Assembly (NCBI RefSeq): GCF_900163965.1
Contig: NZ_FULE01000018.1
Coordinates: forward strand, 87,282-151,281
Reading direction: 5' to 3'
Length of the DNA stretch: 64,000 nucleotides
DNA from: Vibrio ruber DSM 16370
GTDB taxonomy: Bacteria > Pseudomonadota > Gammaproteobacteria > Enterobacterales > Vibrionaceae
Shown here: positions 22,819-38,900 of the stretch, in pieces
Position numbering within the stretch: position 1 is the first letter of the stretch
Layout of the letters: each line of letters opens with the position of its first letter
Translations under genes and position numbers: made by a program
The notes under the pieces: generated by a model
Databases searched by the model: none
Told to the model about the DNA's origin: nothing
The model's input: the letters and a program-made list of their open reading frames with translations, nothing else

Positions 22819-22845
22819 TCAATAACTGATGTTGTTGTGTTATCC

Positions 22846-22872
22846 AAGCCCGGGATTTCCCCGGGCTTTTTT
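22846..22872 (+). terminator. carAB terminator
   Basis: AAGCCCGGG, the loop ATTTC and CCCGGGCTT form a 9-bp stem followed by a T-run, 28 bp after the carB stop. Confidence 0.92.
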
Positions 22873-23005
22873 GATCGCGAGATATTTGCCGATACAAAGC
22901 AATTTAATGATGAATATATGGAATAGGACGATATCCATGTTTTCACTGTATCTCCTGATTTTTAAATGGTAATTTTGAGCTCAATCTAATCGGTTAAGGA
23001 ATAAT

Positions 23006-23788
23006 ATGGAGATTTCGATCGAGATACTTGCATTGCTTTTTTTGGCGGCCGGGTTGGCCGGATGCATTGATGCGATTGCCGGCGGCGGCGGACTGATTAC
23101 GCTACCGGTGTTGATGGCAACCGGTATCTCTCCTGCACAAGCGATTGCAACCAATAAACTTCAAAGTTCATTCGGCAGTTTTTCTTCTACATTTTACTTT
23201 GTGCGTCATGGTTTAGTTTCTCTGCGGCAAATGTGGCTGGCAATTGTCTGTACCTTTATCGGTGCGGCAACCGGTGCGGAATTAGTGCAGATTTTGGATG
23301 CTGAATTATTGACCAGCCTGATTCCCGGTTTACTGATTGCGATCTCACTATACTTTTTACTGGCACCTCAAGCGAAGGCTGAGACGGATAAAAAAGCAGC
23401 GTTATCCGATGGATTATTTGCTTTGCTGGTCGGTACCAGTGTCGGATTTTATGATGGTTTTTTTGGCCCGGGAACCGGGGCAATCTTTGCTGTTTGTTTT
23501 GTTGTGATTAGCCGGTTATCGATTATTGAAGCAACTGCGCGCGCGAAAGTGCTGAATTTCACATCGAATATTGCAGCGTTGATTTTCTTTCTGGCGGCCG
23601 GGTTACCGGTATGGAAACTTGGCTTGGTGATGGCTGTCGGACAATTTCTCGGGGCGAGAATCGGTGCCCGTATTGTGGTTAATAAAGGTCAGAAATGGAT
23701 TCGCCCTTTGGTTATCCTTATGTCTTTATCCATGGCTCTGAAGTTACTCTGGGAACAGCATCAACAATGGCTGCTATCAGTGATTTAA
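23006..23788 (+). CDS. TSUP-family membrane protein (YfcA-like)
   Basis: This is a 260-residue inner-membrane protein of the TauE/SafE (TSUP) family, which moves small anions such as sulfonates, sulfite or organic sulfur compounds. The substrate here is unknown. Two repeated halves are seen, with hydrophobic segments and the glycine-rich AGCIDAIAGGGGLITLPVL (about residues 18-36) and GFYDGFFGPGTGAIF (about 148-162), as in E. coli YfcA. AAGGA lies just before the ATG. The last 71 bp overlap the 3' end of the LysR gene on the other strand. Confidence 0.88.
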   Translation: MEISIEILALLFLAAGLAGCIDAIAGGGGLITLPVLMATGISPAQAIATNKLQSSFGSFSSTFYFVRHGLVSLRQMWLAIVCTFIGAATGAELVQILDAELLTSLIPGLLIAISLYFLLAPQAKAETDKKAALSDGLFALLVGTSVGFYDGFFGPGTGAIFAVCFVVISRLSIIEATARAKVLNFTSNIAALIFFLAAGLPVWKLGLVMAVGQFLGARIGARIVVNKGQKWIRPLVILMSLSMALKLLWEQHQQWLLSVI

Positions 23789-24584
23789 TACGTGGTGAGC
23801 GATAAGTCATAGTTCTCAGACAGAGATGAACCGGCCGGAATAACGGCTGAAGGTCATCAAAACTAAAACAGTAGCGGGGCGCAATAGATAGTGTGTGCAC
23901 GATGGAAAGAGGGATCAGCGCAGGTGCGACGCCTTGTAATGCCAGTTGTGCCGCTGCGGTGTATGAGTCCATTTCCATCACCGGGGTGATTGCGAGATGA
24001 TCCAGCACTGATGCCTGATACGTGTTGGCACTGTTAGACAGATCATTGGTGATGATTTGTTGCGGAAGCTGCTGCAGTGGTGTCTGACTGACAATAAAAA
24101 CCGGTTCATTGTAGAGATGAAAGGTTTTCAGGCCATGATTTCCCGGCAGATAACCGGCACACAATCCGAGAGTGGCTTTGCCGGAGCGGACATGTTCAAC
24201 GATTCTGGGAGTGTGATTGGTGGTGATCGTAATTCTGGGATCGTGGCTGAAATATTGCCCCATCACATGGCTGAGCAAACCTGCTACCAGCGTTTCTGAA
24301 CAATCAAAGCGGATCAGGGTGTGATCTTCCAGAGCCTGCTGTTCGAATATTAATCCGCTCAGTTCATGAAAGCTCGGGCCGACTCGCTCAATCAGTGCCA
24401 GTGCATCCGCTGTGAGTTTGATGTGCCGTCCGTCGGGCACAACCAGTTTTTTCCCCAGCCGGTTTTCTAAATTGGCAATGCGTTTACTGACGGCAGATTG
24501 ACTGATATAGAGTATGCTCCCCGTCCGGCTCATGGTTTTTTCTTTGCTGAGAATCAGGAGTGTTTCAATGCCTTCAAGCAACAT
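23718..24584 (-). CDS. LysR-family transcriptional regulator
   Basis: This is a 288-residue LysR-type regulator. The N-terminal winged helix-turn-helix spans roughly residues 3-62 (LLILSKEKTMSRTGSILY, then SQSAVSKRIANLENRLGKK). The C-terminal periplasmic-binding-like effector domain fills the rest. ATG 24584 is taken as the start because it places the HTH at the usual distance; a TTG five codons upstream is possible. The effector and targets are unknown. The gene is convergent with the TSUP permease and overlaps it, so it may control the permease or the nearby genes, but the sequence does not show this. Confidence 0.9.
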   Translation of the reverse strand: MLLEGIETLLILSKEKTMSRTGSILYISQSAVSKRIANLENRLGKKLVVPDGRHIKLTADALALIERVGPSFHELSGLIFEQQALEDHTLIRFDCSETLVAGLLSHVMGQYFSHDPRITITTNHTPRIVEHVRSGKATLGLCAGYLPGNHGLKTFHLYNEPVFIVSQTPLQQLPQQIITNDLSNSANTYQASVLDHLAITPVMEMDSYTAAAQLALQGVAPALIPLSIVHTLSIAPRYCFSFDDLQPLFRPVHLCLRTMTYRSPRIKSLIAAIVDAVPRVTSEPWIKT

Positions 24585-24695
24585 AGTGTCCACTATCAAT
24601 CAGAGAGAGCATTCGTCTACTTTAGCGAAAGCTGTCTCTGATTGCGATAACAGAATGCTTGATAGGAAAAATTGTTTGCAACAGCGCCTGAGCCC

Positions 24696-25307
24696 TTAGC
24701 GATTAATGGCAAAAACCGGTAGAGACAGGTGCCAACGGATTGCGCCAAGACGAATGATCAGCGTCGAGAGAAAACCGGATAAAAATGCCGTCTTGTGGTC
24801 GTAGCCCATTTGTATTGCCGTGGTATGGAAAATACCACCGACAATACAGGCGGTCGCGTACACTTCGCTGCGCAGAATCATGGGGATTTCCCGGGCGAGG
24901 ATATCGCGAATGATACCACCGCCACATCCGGTCAGAACGCCCATAATAATTGCAACCAGTGACGAGTCCTGATAAAGCAGTGATTTATCGACACCAATTC
25001 CAACAAAGACTGACAGACCGATTGCATCACAAACCGGCAGAACCCACCAAGAGAGACGTTTAGGGCGACGGACAATCAGCATCGTCAGGAAGCTGGTGGC
25101 AAGAATTACCCACAGGTAGGTGGTGTCGGTAATCCAGAATACCGGGGTTGCTCCCAAAGCAATATCACGCATGGTTCCGCCGCCAATCGCTGTCACGCTG
25201 GCAAGAACGACGACACCGAATGGATCCATTTTTAAACGGCCGGCTAACAGTACACCAGAAATGGCAAATACGATTGTTCCAAATAAATCAATCAGATAGA
25301 GAAACAT
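24696..25307 (-). CDS. yadS: TRIC-family cation channel protein (YadS-like, UPF0126)
   Basis: This 203-residue membrane protein of the UPF0126/TRIC family has an internal duplication: two sets of three helices. The repeated glycine-rich segments GVVVLASVTAIGGGTMRDIALG (first half; glycine cluster about residues 42-44) and MGVLTGCGGGIIRDILARE (second half) are clear. Bacterial TRIC proteins are monovalent cation channels by structure; the physiological role is not known. It lies downstream of btuF on the same strand, matching the E. coli mtnN-btuF-yadS order. Confidence 0.88.
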   Translation of the reverse strand: MFLYLIDLFGTIVFAISGVLLAGRLKMDPFGVVVLASVTAIGGGTMRDIALGATPVFWITDTTYLWVILATSFLTMLIVRRPKRLSWWVLPVCDAIGLSVFVGIGVDKSLLYQDSSLVAIIMGVLTGCGGGIIRDILAREIPMILRSEVYATACIVGGIFHTTAIQMGYDHKTAFLSGFLSTLIIRLGAIRWHLSLPVFAINR

Positions 25308-25397
25308 ACGTTGAGAGGGCCCACAATATTATTTGATTACAGCGCGATTGTTTTTAGGTATAGAGAAAAACAGGGCGCATTGTACGGGAAAATAGTG

Positions 25398-26270
25398 CTA
25401 ATCGATAGTTTTATAATCAGACTTCTCAGCCGATAAAGTCTGCGTATTTTTTCTGGCCTTGTCGAAGTAATTACAGATCTCTTCAATCGCTTGAATCGTT
25501 CGTGGGGTGGGGCGGTTGAGCCAGTCAGAATTGAGGGTCCATACCTGATGTAAGCGAACGGCCGGAATACGAGGCCAGTCTGTCCACATATTTAAATTTT
25601 CAACGGCATGGCGGGAATTAAAAATGACCTCAGGCTGTGCCAGTAGTACCTGCTCACGACTGACTTGCGGGTACGGTGCCGGACTTTTTTGAAATACATT
25701 TTCGCCGCCACAAAATTCAAACACTTCACTGGGCCAGCGATTCTGAGCGATGGTGATGATCGGTTTTTCACTGAGCTGGTAGAAGAAACGAATCTTTCGG
25801 GCCGGTTGATAACGTTGTTTTAGTGCTGTCAGTTTCTGACGAAATTGTCTCGCATTTTCATGACCAATCCGGGGATTGTCTGCATACTGGCTGAGTGCTT
25901 CGATATTATCAGCAATGTCGTCTAAACGATGAATTTGAGAGGGATAGGTTCGAATTCCCATCTGTTTCAGTTTCTGTAATTCCCGGGGCGGATTGCCATC
26001 CGGCCAAATGATCACCAAATCCGGTTTAAGGCTGAGAATTTTTTCAATTTTAATCCCTTTATAGTTGGCAACTTTGGGTAAGTTTTTTGCTTCGGGCGGA
26101 TAGTCGCTGTAATCACTGACGGCAACGATTTTATTGCCGAGACCGGCAGAATAGGCGAGTTCTGTTGCGTGAGGCGCCAGCGTAATAATGCGTTGAACCG
26201 AGGTCGCTGCCGTTGTGAGTACCGGGATAAAAAGCAGCAATGCAAATAAATAAAATCGGTGAATCAACAT
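25398..26270 (-). CDS. btuF: Vitamin B12 periplasmic-binding protein BtuF
   Basis: BtuF is the periplasmic cobalamin-binding protein that delivers vitamin B12 to the BtuCD ABC importer. The 290-residue product begins with a signal peptide (hydrophobic residues 6-20, cleavage probably after TTAA). A type III binding-protein fold follows, with RIITLAPHATELAYSAG and VAVSDYSDYPPEAKNLP in the first lobe and the later lobe after residue 155. It lies between cbiB and the yadS-like gene, in a cobalamin-linked group. The transporter genes btuC and btuD are not in the window. Confidence 0.9.
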   Translation of the reverse strand: MLIHRFYLFALLLFIPVLTTAATSVQRIITLAPHATELAYSAGLGNKIVAVSDYSDYPPEAKNLPKVANYKGIKIEKILSLKPDLVIIWPDGNPPRELQKLKQMGIRTYPSQIHRLDDIADNIEALSQYADNPRIGHENARQFRQKLTALKQRYQPARKIRFFYQLSEKPIITIAQNRWPSEVFEFCGGENVFQKSPAPYPQVSREQVLLAQPEVIFNSRHAVENLNMWTDWPRIPAVRLHQVWTLNSDWLNRPTPRTIQAIEEICNYFDKARKNTQTLSAEKSDYKTID

Positions 26271-26333
26271 TTGGCAACCTTGTGATTGAGACTGTTTACG
26301 AATGGGGTATTGATGCCCTAAGCAATCGGTGAT

Positions 26334-27287
26334 TCAGAACAGTTGTGCAGCAGTGAACATCAGCAGGCTTTGGCATCCGATCCAGACATAAGTGCGCTGA
26401 TTGAGCAGTTTCTGGACCTGTGACAGATGTAAAGCCGAAGGAATGACTCTGCCACCGAGTTTGGCCCGGACATTCTTTTGCCCCGCATAAATGGCCGGCC
26501 CGCCAAGCGACAGATTGAGTTTATGCCCGACTGAACATAGCAGCCAGCCGATAGTTCGGGACGGCCAGGAACAGCTTTGCCGACGAGTCTGAGCCCAGAT
26601 TGACGACAGGTTTTGTCCTGCCATCAGGAATAAGGCAAAGAGACGAACCGGAATCCATTCACACCCGGCGTTAAGACGACTTGCAGCCAGACCGAAAGGA
26701 TAGTTGCTCGGAACGGACGGAGACCAGACTCGGCTTAATTCGACGATCAAGCGGTACATCAATGCACCGACACCGCCCAGCAGACCATACCAGAACAGGA
26801 CGGTGATGACTTGCCGGGCTTGACCGACAATCAATAATTCAGCACTGGCCTTACCCAAGCCGACTTCTGACAAAGCATCGGTTTGACGGTTCAGTCGTTC
26901 TGCAAGTAACTGGCGAGCTTGGGGTTTATCCTGTATCGCCAGCGCATGAAACAGTGGCTTACTCAATGTCGTTAACCCGCGCCAGTCAAGCGCCAGAATT
27001 AATAACAACAGGTGATAGAGTTCCGACTGCCAGACCAGTGGTTCCAGTGCGATCAGAACCATCAAGGCAGGAATGAGCATCAAAAATGTAGCGAGAGTGC
27101 CGGACAGGGTTCGCTGTGCATAGCTGCCCTGTGTATTGACTTTTTCCGCCAGAATCTCTGCAAACTTGTGCCACAGCAGCGCAGGGTGAGCCACGCTTGG
27201 CAAAGGCAGCACGAGATGGATCAGCAATGCGCCCCACATAATGAGAAGCGCACTCTGTGTTTGCAGTAATTCCTGAATATGGTTCAT
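26334..27287 (-). CDS. cbiB: CbiB/CobD-family cobalamin biosynthesis membrane protein
   Basis: This is a 317-residue protein with several membrane segments of the CbiB/CobD family, which attaches aminopropanol to adenosylcobyric acid to give adenosylcobinamide. Family-like stretches are HLVLPLPSVAHPALLWHKF near the N-terminus, a middle ALDWRGLTTLSKPLFHAL-type helix, VGQARQVITVLFWYGLLGGV, and NLSLGGPAIYAGQKNVRAKLGG near the C-terminus. It sits 15 bp after mtnN and before btuF, supporting a role in B12 salvage rather than full synthesis; no other cob genes are nearby. The family call is good and the exact activity is inferred. Confidence 0.82.
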   Translation of the reverse strand: MNHIQELLQTQSALLIMWGALLIHLVLPLPSVAHPALLWHKFAEILAEKVNTQGSYAQRTLSGTLATFLMLIPALMVLIALEPLVWQSELYHLLLLILALDWRGLTTLSKPLFHALAIQDKPQARQLLAERLNRQTDALSEVGLGKASAELLIVGQARQVITVLFWYGLLGGVGALMYRLIVELSRVWSPSVPSNYPFGLAASRLNAGCEWIPVRLFALFLMAGQNLSSIWAQTRRQSCSWPSRTIGWLLCSVGHKLNLSLGGPAIYAGQKNVRAKLGGRVIPSALHLSQVQKLLNQRTYVWIGCQSLLMFTAAQLF

Positions 27288-27302
27288 GCGGGTCAGATAC
27301 GA

Positions 27303-28004
27303 TTATGCCTGATGCAGGCGTTCCAGCATTTTCAGTACCATTTCTGAAGAACTGGCAGCAGCGAGAGGTAAGAACTCATCAAACGACATTGGTGATTCTT
27401 TATCTGCCACATCAGAAATTGCCCGGACAACTACAAACGGCGTGTTGAACTGATGGCAAGTCTGAGCAATCGCTGAAGCTTCCATCTCGACGGCAATCGC
27501 TTGCGGGAAGTTCTGGCGGATCAATGCTTGTCGTTCCGGCTGACAGACAAAAGTATCACCGGTACAAATCAGACCGTGTACTGCATGTTTGTCTCCCAGT
27601 TGTGCAAGCGCATCCTCTGCCAGTTTAATTAATTTTTCATCGGCTGGGAAAGCGGCTGGCTGACCTGCCATTTGACCGATTTCATAACCAAACGCAGTTA
27701 CATCGGCATCATGGTGTCTGACTTCAGTAGAAATAACCACATCACCCATGGTTAGTGACGGATCAAAACCACCGGCTGACCCGGTATTAATCACGACATC
27801 GGGGGCATAGAGTTCCAGCAATAAGGCGGTGCCGACTGCTGCGGCAACTTTACCGATACCTGATTGGAGTAGTACGACATCCAACCCGTTGATTTGACCG
27901 GAATAATAAGTGCAGCCACCTTTTTTTTCTTCTTGCAGATTCTGGATCGACGATTTGAGAATCGCAACTTCTTGCTCCATTGCGCCAATGATGCCAATTT
28001 TCAT
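27303..28004 (-). CDS. mtnN: 5'-methylthioadenosine/S-adenosylhomocysteine nucleosidase MtnN
   Basis: MtnN (Pfs) hydrolyses S-adenosylhomocysteine and 5'-methylthioadenosine. It serves methionine recycling and makes S-ribosylhomocysteine, the precursor of autoinducer 2. The 233-residue protein begins [13 protein letters not shown] with catalytic Glu12. It shows [30 protein letters not shown] and [11 protein letters not shown] (catalytic Asp). It is first in a probable operon mtnN-cbiB-btuF-yadS on the minus strand. Confidence 0.97.
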   Translation of the reverse strand: MKIGIIGAMEQEVAILKSSIQNLQEEKKGGCTYYSGQINGLDVVLLQSGIGKVAAAVGTALLLELYAPDVVINTGSAGGFDPSLTMGDVVISTEVRHHDADVTAFGYEIGQMAGQPAAFPADEKLIKLAEDALAQLGDKHAVHGLICTGDTFVCQPERQALIRQNFPQAIAVEMEASAIAQTCHQFNTPFVVVRAISDVADKESPMSFDEFLPLAAASSSEMVLKMLERLHQA

Positions 28005-28093
28005 ATCAAGTCTCTTTTTCTTTATTCAGATTAGCGCTGAGTTTAGCATGATTTTTTGGGATTCAACTAGTTATCCGGGGCAGAATCCGGCGC

Positions 28094-28126
28094 AAAAAAT
28101 CCCGGTACCGAAAGCGATACCGGGAG
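28094..28126 (-). terminator. Terminator of the downstream gltBD operon
   Basis: Read on the minus strand, CCCGGTA, a 10-base loop and TACCGGG are followed by ATTTTTT. It lies about 100 bp after the stop of the gltD at 28226-29638. Confidence 0.85.
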
Positions 28127-28225
28127 ATGATTGTTGCCGGGAAAACCCGCCATGTTTAAATAAGCTGCAATGTGTCTGCTTATTTAGACATTCAGTTTAG
28201 CGACCCAGTTTAGTCGCCATCCAGT

Positions 28226-34122
<5,897 letters not shown>

Positions 34123-34202
34123 TGCAAGTCTCCCTTTGCGTTCTGTCTTCGACAGTGAATGACTAACTATTCTATGTTGTTGTTATTTTTTGAATCTTTA
34201 TG

Positions 34203-34249
34203 CATTAATTCGGGTTAAAAATACATTCAATTAGGCACCCGAATTAATG
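34203..34249. promoter_or_regulatory. 13-bp inverted repeat upstream of the enteric-type gltB
   Basis: CATTAATTCGGGT (34203-34215) and ACCCGAATTAATG (34237-34249) are perfect inverted copies separated by 21 bp. They lie 81-127 bp before the gltB start at 34122. On the minus strand a weak -35/-10 candidate (TTGAAT, 17 bp, TAATGC) falls between and within the arms. It has no following T-run, so an operator or RNA hairpin is likelier than a terminator. The binding protein is unknown. Confidence 0.6.
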
Positions 34250-34410
34250 TTGACTTTAAACGCTATCCTTTATAGAACCAAAGATCAAGTGATTCATAGA
34301 AAATAGCGCCAATAAATAACAGCGGTGAATAAGTAACGATTATACGGTGATTGGTATGTCTAAGATTTCAGAGAGAAATATGTCGATTACTTCGACGGAT
34401 GGCGGTGGTG

Positions 34411-34451
34411 AAAAGCGACCTCTCTGTTAAGGTTGAAGGGAAACAGAGAGG
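34411..34451 (-). terminator. Terminator after the second gltD
   Basis: On the minus strand, CCTCTCTGTT (complement of 34442-34451), a 13-base loop and AACAGAGAGG form a 10-bp stem followed by TCGC and four Ts. It lies 17 bp after the stop of the gltD at 34468-35937, separating the two GOGAT operons. Confidence 0.7.
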
Positions 34452-34467
34452 CCGATATCCGCAGGAT

Positions 34468-35937
34468 TTAGGCGGAGCGCATCAGAGAGTCGGCTCTGGC
34501 TTCGAGATTACTTTCACCCATCAGATAGGCATCAATGGCGCGGGCACATTCGCGTCCTTCATTGATACACCGGACGACCAGCGATTGACCGGTGCGCATG
34601 TCACCGGCCGCGAATACGCCAGCCTGATTGGTTTGGTAATTCGTCGTGGCGACATTGCCGCGTTCGTCGAGCTGAATATCCAGCTGCGCCAGCACGCCAT
34701 GGGGTTCTGGGTGAAGAAAGCCCATGGCCAGAAACGCCATATCACACGGCATCACCCGTTCGCTGCCAGCCACTTCCTCATAAGTCGGACGCTCTCCGGC
34801 TTTGGCCGGTTGCCAGACAATGTCAGCAACCTTCAGGCCGGTGACTTGGCCTTGTTCATTACCGATAAAGGCTTTGGTCAGAATATTCCAGTGACGTTCA
34901 CACCCTTCTTCATGGGAGGTTGAGGTGCGCAGAATCATCGGATATTGCGGCCACGGCATATTCGCGGGGCGTTTTTCCGGTGGCATTGGCATGATCTCAA
35001 CCTGAGTAATGCTGGCTGCCCCGTGACGGTTTGACGTGCCCACGCAGTCAGAGCCGGTATCGCCACCCCCGATCACCACCACATGTTTTCCTTTGGCGTG
35101 GATTTCTTCACCTTTCAGATCCATGTCATTGGCACGACGGTTATTCTGAGCGAGAAACTGCATGGCAAAGTAAACCCCGTTCAATTCCCGGCCCGGAATC
35201 GGCAGATCGCGCGGAACGGTCGACCCGCCGGTCAGGAGCACCACATCGTATTCCTGACGCAGTTGTTGCGCGTTGATATTGACACCGATATGCGCATCGA
35301 CAACAAACTTAATCCCGGCCTGACGCATCAGTTCAATTTTGCGGTCAATGATATCCATCCCCAGTTTAAAGTCCGGGATACCAAAGCGCAGCAGTCCGCC
35401 GACTTTTTCGTCCCGCTCATACACTGTCACCGTATGGCCGGCGCTATTGAGCTGTTCGGCAGCGGATAACCCTGACGGACCCGAGCCGATAATGGCGATG
35501 GTTTTTCCGGTGCGGCTACGCGGGGTTTTCGGCTGGGCGTATCCTTCGCGATAAGCGGTTTCAACGATGGTCTTCTCAATATTACAGATGGTGATCGGAT
35601 CTTGATTGATTCCCAGCACACAGGCACTTTCACAGGGGGCCGGGCAGACGCGACCGGTAAACTCGGGAAAGTTATTGGTCGAGCTGAGAATCTGCCACGC
35701 TTCCTGCCAGCTGTTCCGGTAAACCGCATCGTTAAATTCAGGAATAATGTTGCCGATCGGGCAGCCACTGTGACAGAACGGCACCCCACAATCCATACAA
35801 CGGGAAGCCTGCGTATTGATTTTGTCACCGAACTCATCATTGAGCACAAACTCTTTGTTGTGCTGAATTCTGACTTCCGGTGCCACTTTGGCGGGCAGTT
35901 CCCGGCCATGTTCTAAAAATCCAGTTGGTTTTCCCAT
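34468..35937 (-). CDS. gltD: Glutamate synthase small subunit GltD (second type)
   Basis: This is a second, divergent GltD of 489 residues, beginning MGKPTGFLEHGRELP. It has the Fe-S clusters CMDCGVPFCHSGCP and FTGRVCPAPCESAC, the FAD motif IAIIGSGPSGLSAAEQL near residue 148 and the NADPH motif VVVIGGGDTGSDC near 285. This N-terminus and the CESAC cluster are typical of the GltD form found widely in bacteria other than enterics. Its start overlaps the stop of its gltB (TAATG on the minus strand), so the pair is tightly coupled. It presumably forms a complete second GOGAT with that GltB. Confidence 0.96.
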   Translation of the reverse strand: MGKPTGFLEHGRELPAKVAPEVRIQHNKEFVLNDEFGDKINTQASRCMDCGVPFCHSGCPIGNIIPEFNDAVYRNSWQEAWQILSSTNNFPEFTGRVCPAPCESACVLGINQDPITICNIEKTIVETAYREGYAQPKTPRSRTGKTIAIIGSGPSGLSAAEQLNSAGHTVTVYERDEKVGGLLRFGIPDFKLGMDIIDRKIELMRQAGIKFVVDAHIGVNINAQQLRQEYDVVLLTGGSTVPRDLPIPGRELNGVYFAMQFLAQNNRRANDMDLKGEEIHAKGKHVVVIGGGDTGSDCVGTSNRHGAASITQVEIMPMPPEKRPANMPWPQYPMILRTSTSHEEGCERHWNILTKAFIGNEQGQVTGLKVADIVWQPAKAGERPTYEEVAGSERVMPCDMAFLAMGFLHPEPHGVLAQLDIQLDERGNVATTNYQTNQAGVFAAGDMRTGQSLVVRCINEGRECARAIDAYLMGESNLEARADSLMRSA

Positions 35938-38900
35938 TACACGGCCTCCGCTTCCGTTGTTGGTACTTGTTGGGCTGCCTGTCGTTTTTGCAGGACGGCT
36001 TTGTAATCTCTTGGCATGACTTTCAGCAACGATTGCAGGTTCTGCTCGAAGTTATCCATGAATCGCTGCACCACTTCACTGCCAGTGAAACGGATATGAT
36101 TGTTGAGCATCGTCTCCAGCAGTTGAATGTCTTCGCTATCCAGCGGATCGAGGTCAACCAGTTCCGGGTTGAGTTTGTTCTGGAAGTCACCGTCGGTATC
36201 CCAGACATAAGCGACACCGCCACTCATGCCGGCTGCGAAATTGCGACCGGTCGAACCTAAAATGATCGCCACGCCACCGGTCATGTATTCACAACCATGA
36301 TCACCGATACCTTCAACCACGACGCGGGCGCCGGAGTTTCTGACACAGAAGCGCTCACCGGCTTTTCCTCTAATGTAAGATTCACCGGAAGTTGCGCCAT
36401 AGAAGCAGACATTACCGACAACGATATTCTCTTCGGCAACCAGAGAGGCATTGTGATTCGGATAGAGAACCAGTGTGCCGCCGGATAACCCTTTGCCCCA
36501 GTAATCGTTCGCATCTCCTTCGACTTCAAACTCAACCCCTTTACTCAGGAAAGCACCGAAAGACTGACCGGCTGAACCGGTAAATTTGACGTGCATCGGC
36601 TGAGGTAAGCCCTGATCGCGGTAGATTTTCGAAATTTCATTCGAGAGCATGGTGCCGGTACTCCGGTCGGTATTGCAGATCGGGAATTCAGCCTGAACTG
36701 CTTTTCCGTCTTGTAATGCCGGTTGAGCCACCTCAATGAGCTGACGGTCAAGAATATTGTCCAGCGCATGATTCTGGGTCGTCTGGCAGAAGATACCATC
36801 ACCGCTTCTGGGAGATTCCATATGCAGTAACGGGCTGAGGTCCAGATTGCGATACTTCCAATGCTCGATGTCACTTCTGATTTTCAGTTTGTTGGCCTGG
36901 CCGACCATTTCATCAATCGTTCTGAACCCAAGCTCAGCCATGATTTCACGCAGGCCTTGCGCCATATAACGGAAGAACGTCACCACATCATCGACACGAC
37001 CGTCAAACCGCTCGCGCAGAGTTTTGTTTTGTGTCGCAATGCCGACCGGACAAGTATTCTTGTGACACTTGCGCATCATAATACAGCCTTCAACCACCAG
37101 TGCTGCGGTGGCAACGCCCCATTCTTCTGCACCGAGCAGGGTGGCTATCGCCAGATCCCGCGGGGTTTTCATCTGCCCGTCCGCCTGAACGACAATCCGG
37201 TTACGCAGCCCGTTTTTGAGCAGCGTCTGGTGGGTTTCAGCCAGACCCAGCTCCCATGGCAGACCGGTATGCCGAATCGATGAAATCGGGGAGGCGCCGG
37301 TGCCACCGTCATAACCGGCGATCAACACCACATCCGCTTTGGCTTTGGCAACACCGGAAGCGATGGTGCCGACACCCGCTTCAGAAACCAGTTTAACGTT
37401 GACACGACCGGCACGGTTGGCATTTTTCAGGTCAAAAATAAGCTGAGCCAGATCTTCAATCGAATAAATATCATGGTGTGGTGGTGGTGAAATCAGACCG
37501 ACCCCCGGGGTGGAGTGGCGAGTTGCACCGATCCAATCATCGACTTTATCACCGGGGAGTTGTCCCCCTTCACCGGGCTTCGCTCCCTGAGCCATTTTGA
37601 TCTGGAGTTCATCGGCATTGGTCAGGTAATAAGCCGTGACCCCGAAACGACCTGAGGCAACCTGTTTAATCGCAGAACGCTCCCAGTCACCGTTTGCTTT
37701 CTTCTCAAAGCGGATTGGATCTTCACCCCCTTCGCCGGAGTTGGATTTCGCACCGAGGCGGTTCATCGCAACGGCTAGTGTGGCGTGCGCTTCATACGAG
37801 ATCGAACCAAACGACATGGCACCGGTAGCAAAGCGTTTCACGATGCTTTCGATCGGTTCAACCTCATCCAGTGCAATTGCACCGGCCGGATTTTTCACCA
37901 TTTCAAGCTGGCTACGAAGTGTCACGGCCTTGTCACCCTGACGATCAACCGCTTCGGCATACGCTTTGAACTGCGTGTAGTCTTGATTGCGGGTTGAGTG
38001 TTGCAGCAAGTGAATGGTTTCCGGATTGAACAAATGTTGTTCACCCCGTTGTTTCCACTGGTAAACCCCGCCGACATCCAAGACTTGCAGCGGAATTTCT
38101 CGCAACGGATAACCGAGGCGATGACGGATCAGTACTTCTTTGGCGATATCGTCCAGCGTGAGCCCCTGAATCCGGGTGACCGTACCGGTAAAGTATTTAT
38201 CGACCACGGCTTTGCTAATCCCCAGTGCTTCAAAAATTTGTGCACCGTGATAAGACTGAAGGGTTGAAATTCCCATCTTTGAGAAAATCTTCAGCAGACC
38301 GCCGTTGATCCCTTTGCGATAGTGATCGAAGAGTGTATTGATATCCGTTTGCGGATCCAGCTTGTTCTTCTGTTGCAAATCGACAATGGTTTCCGTCACC
38401 AAATATGGGTTGACGGCATTGGCACCATAACCGAGTAAGGTCGCAAAATGGTGCGTTTCCCGGGCATCGCCGGTTTCGATAACGATACCGCATTTCGCAC
38501 GTAGCCCTTTGCGGATCAGGTGGTGGTGAACTGCACCGACAGCCAGCATTCCCGGAATGGCGGCATGGTTTGAGTTCACTGCGCGGTCGGTCAGCAGAAT
38601 AATTGAATACCCGTCGATCACCGCATCTTCTGCATACTGGCAGATTCGTTTCAGGGCGCGTTCCAGTTTGCCCGGTTCGCCACTGGCCTGAAAAACGATG
38701 TCCAGTGTTTTCGCTTGCAAGTGCTCGTTATCAATCGCTCTGAGTTTTTCCAGTTCGGCATTGGAAATCACCGGTGATTCGAGTTCGACTTTGCGGCAGT
38801 GTGCCGGTGACTCGCTCAGCAAGTTTTGATCTTTGCCCAGATAAGTGTTCAGTGACATCACCATCCGTTCCCGGATCGGATCGATCGGCGGGTTGGTGAC

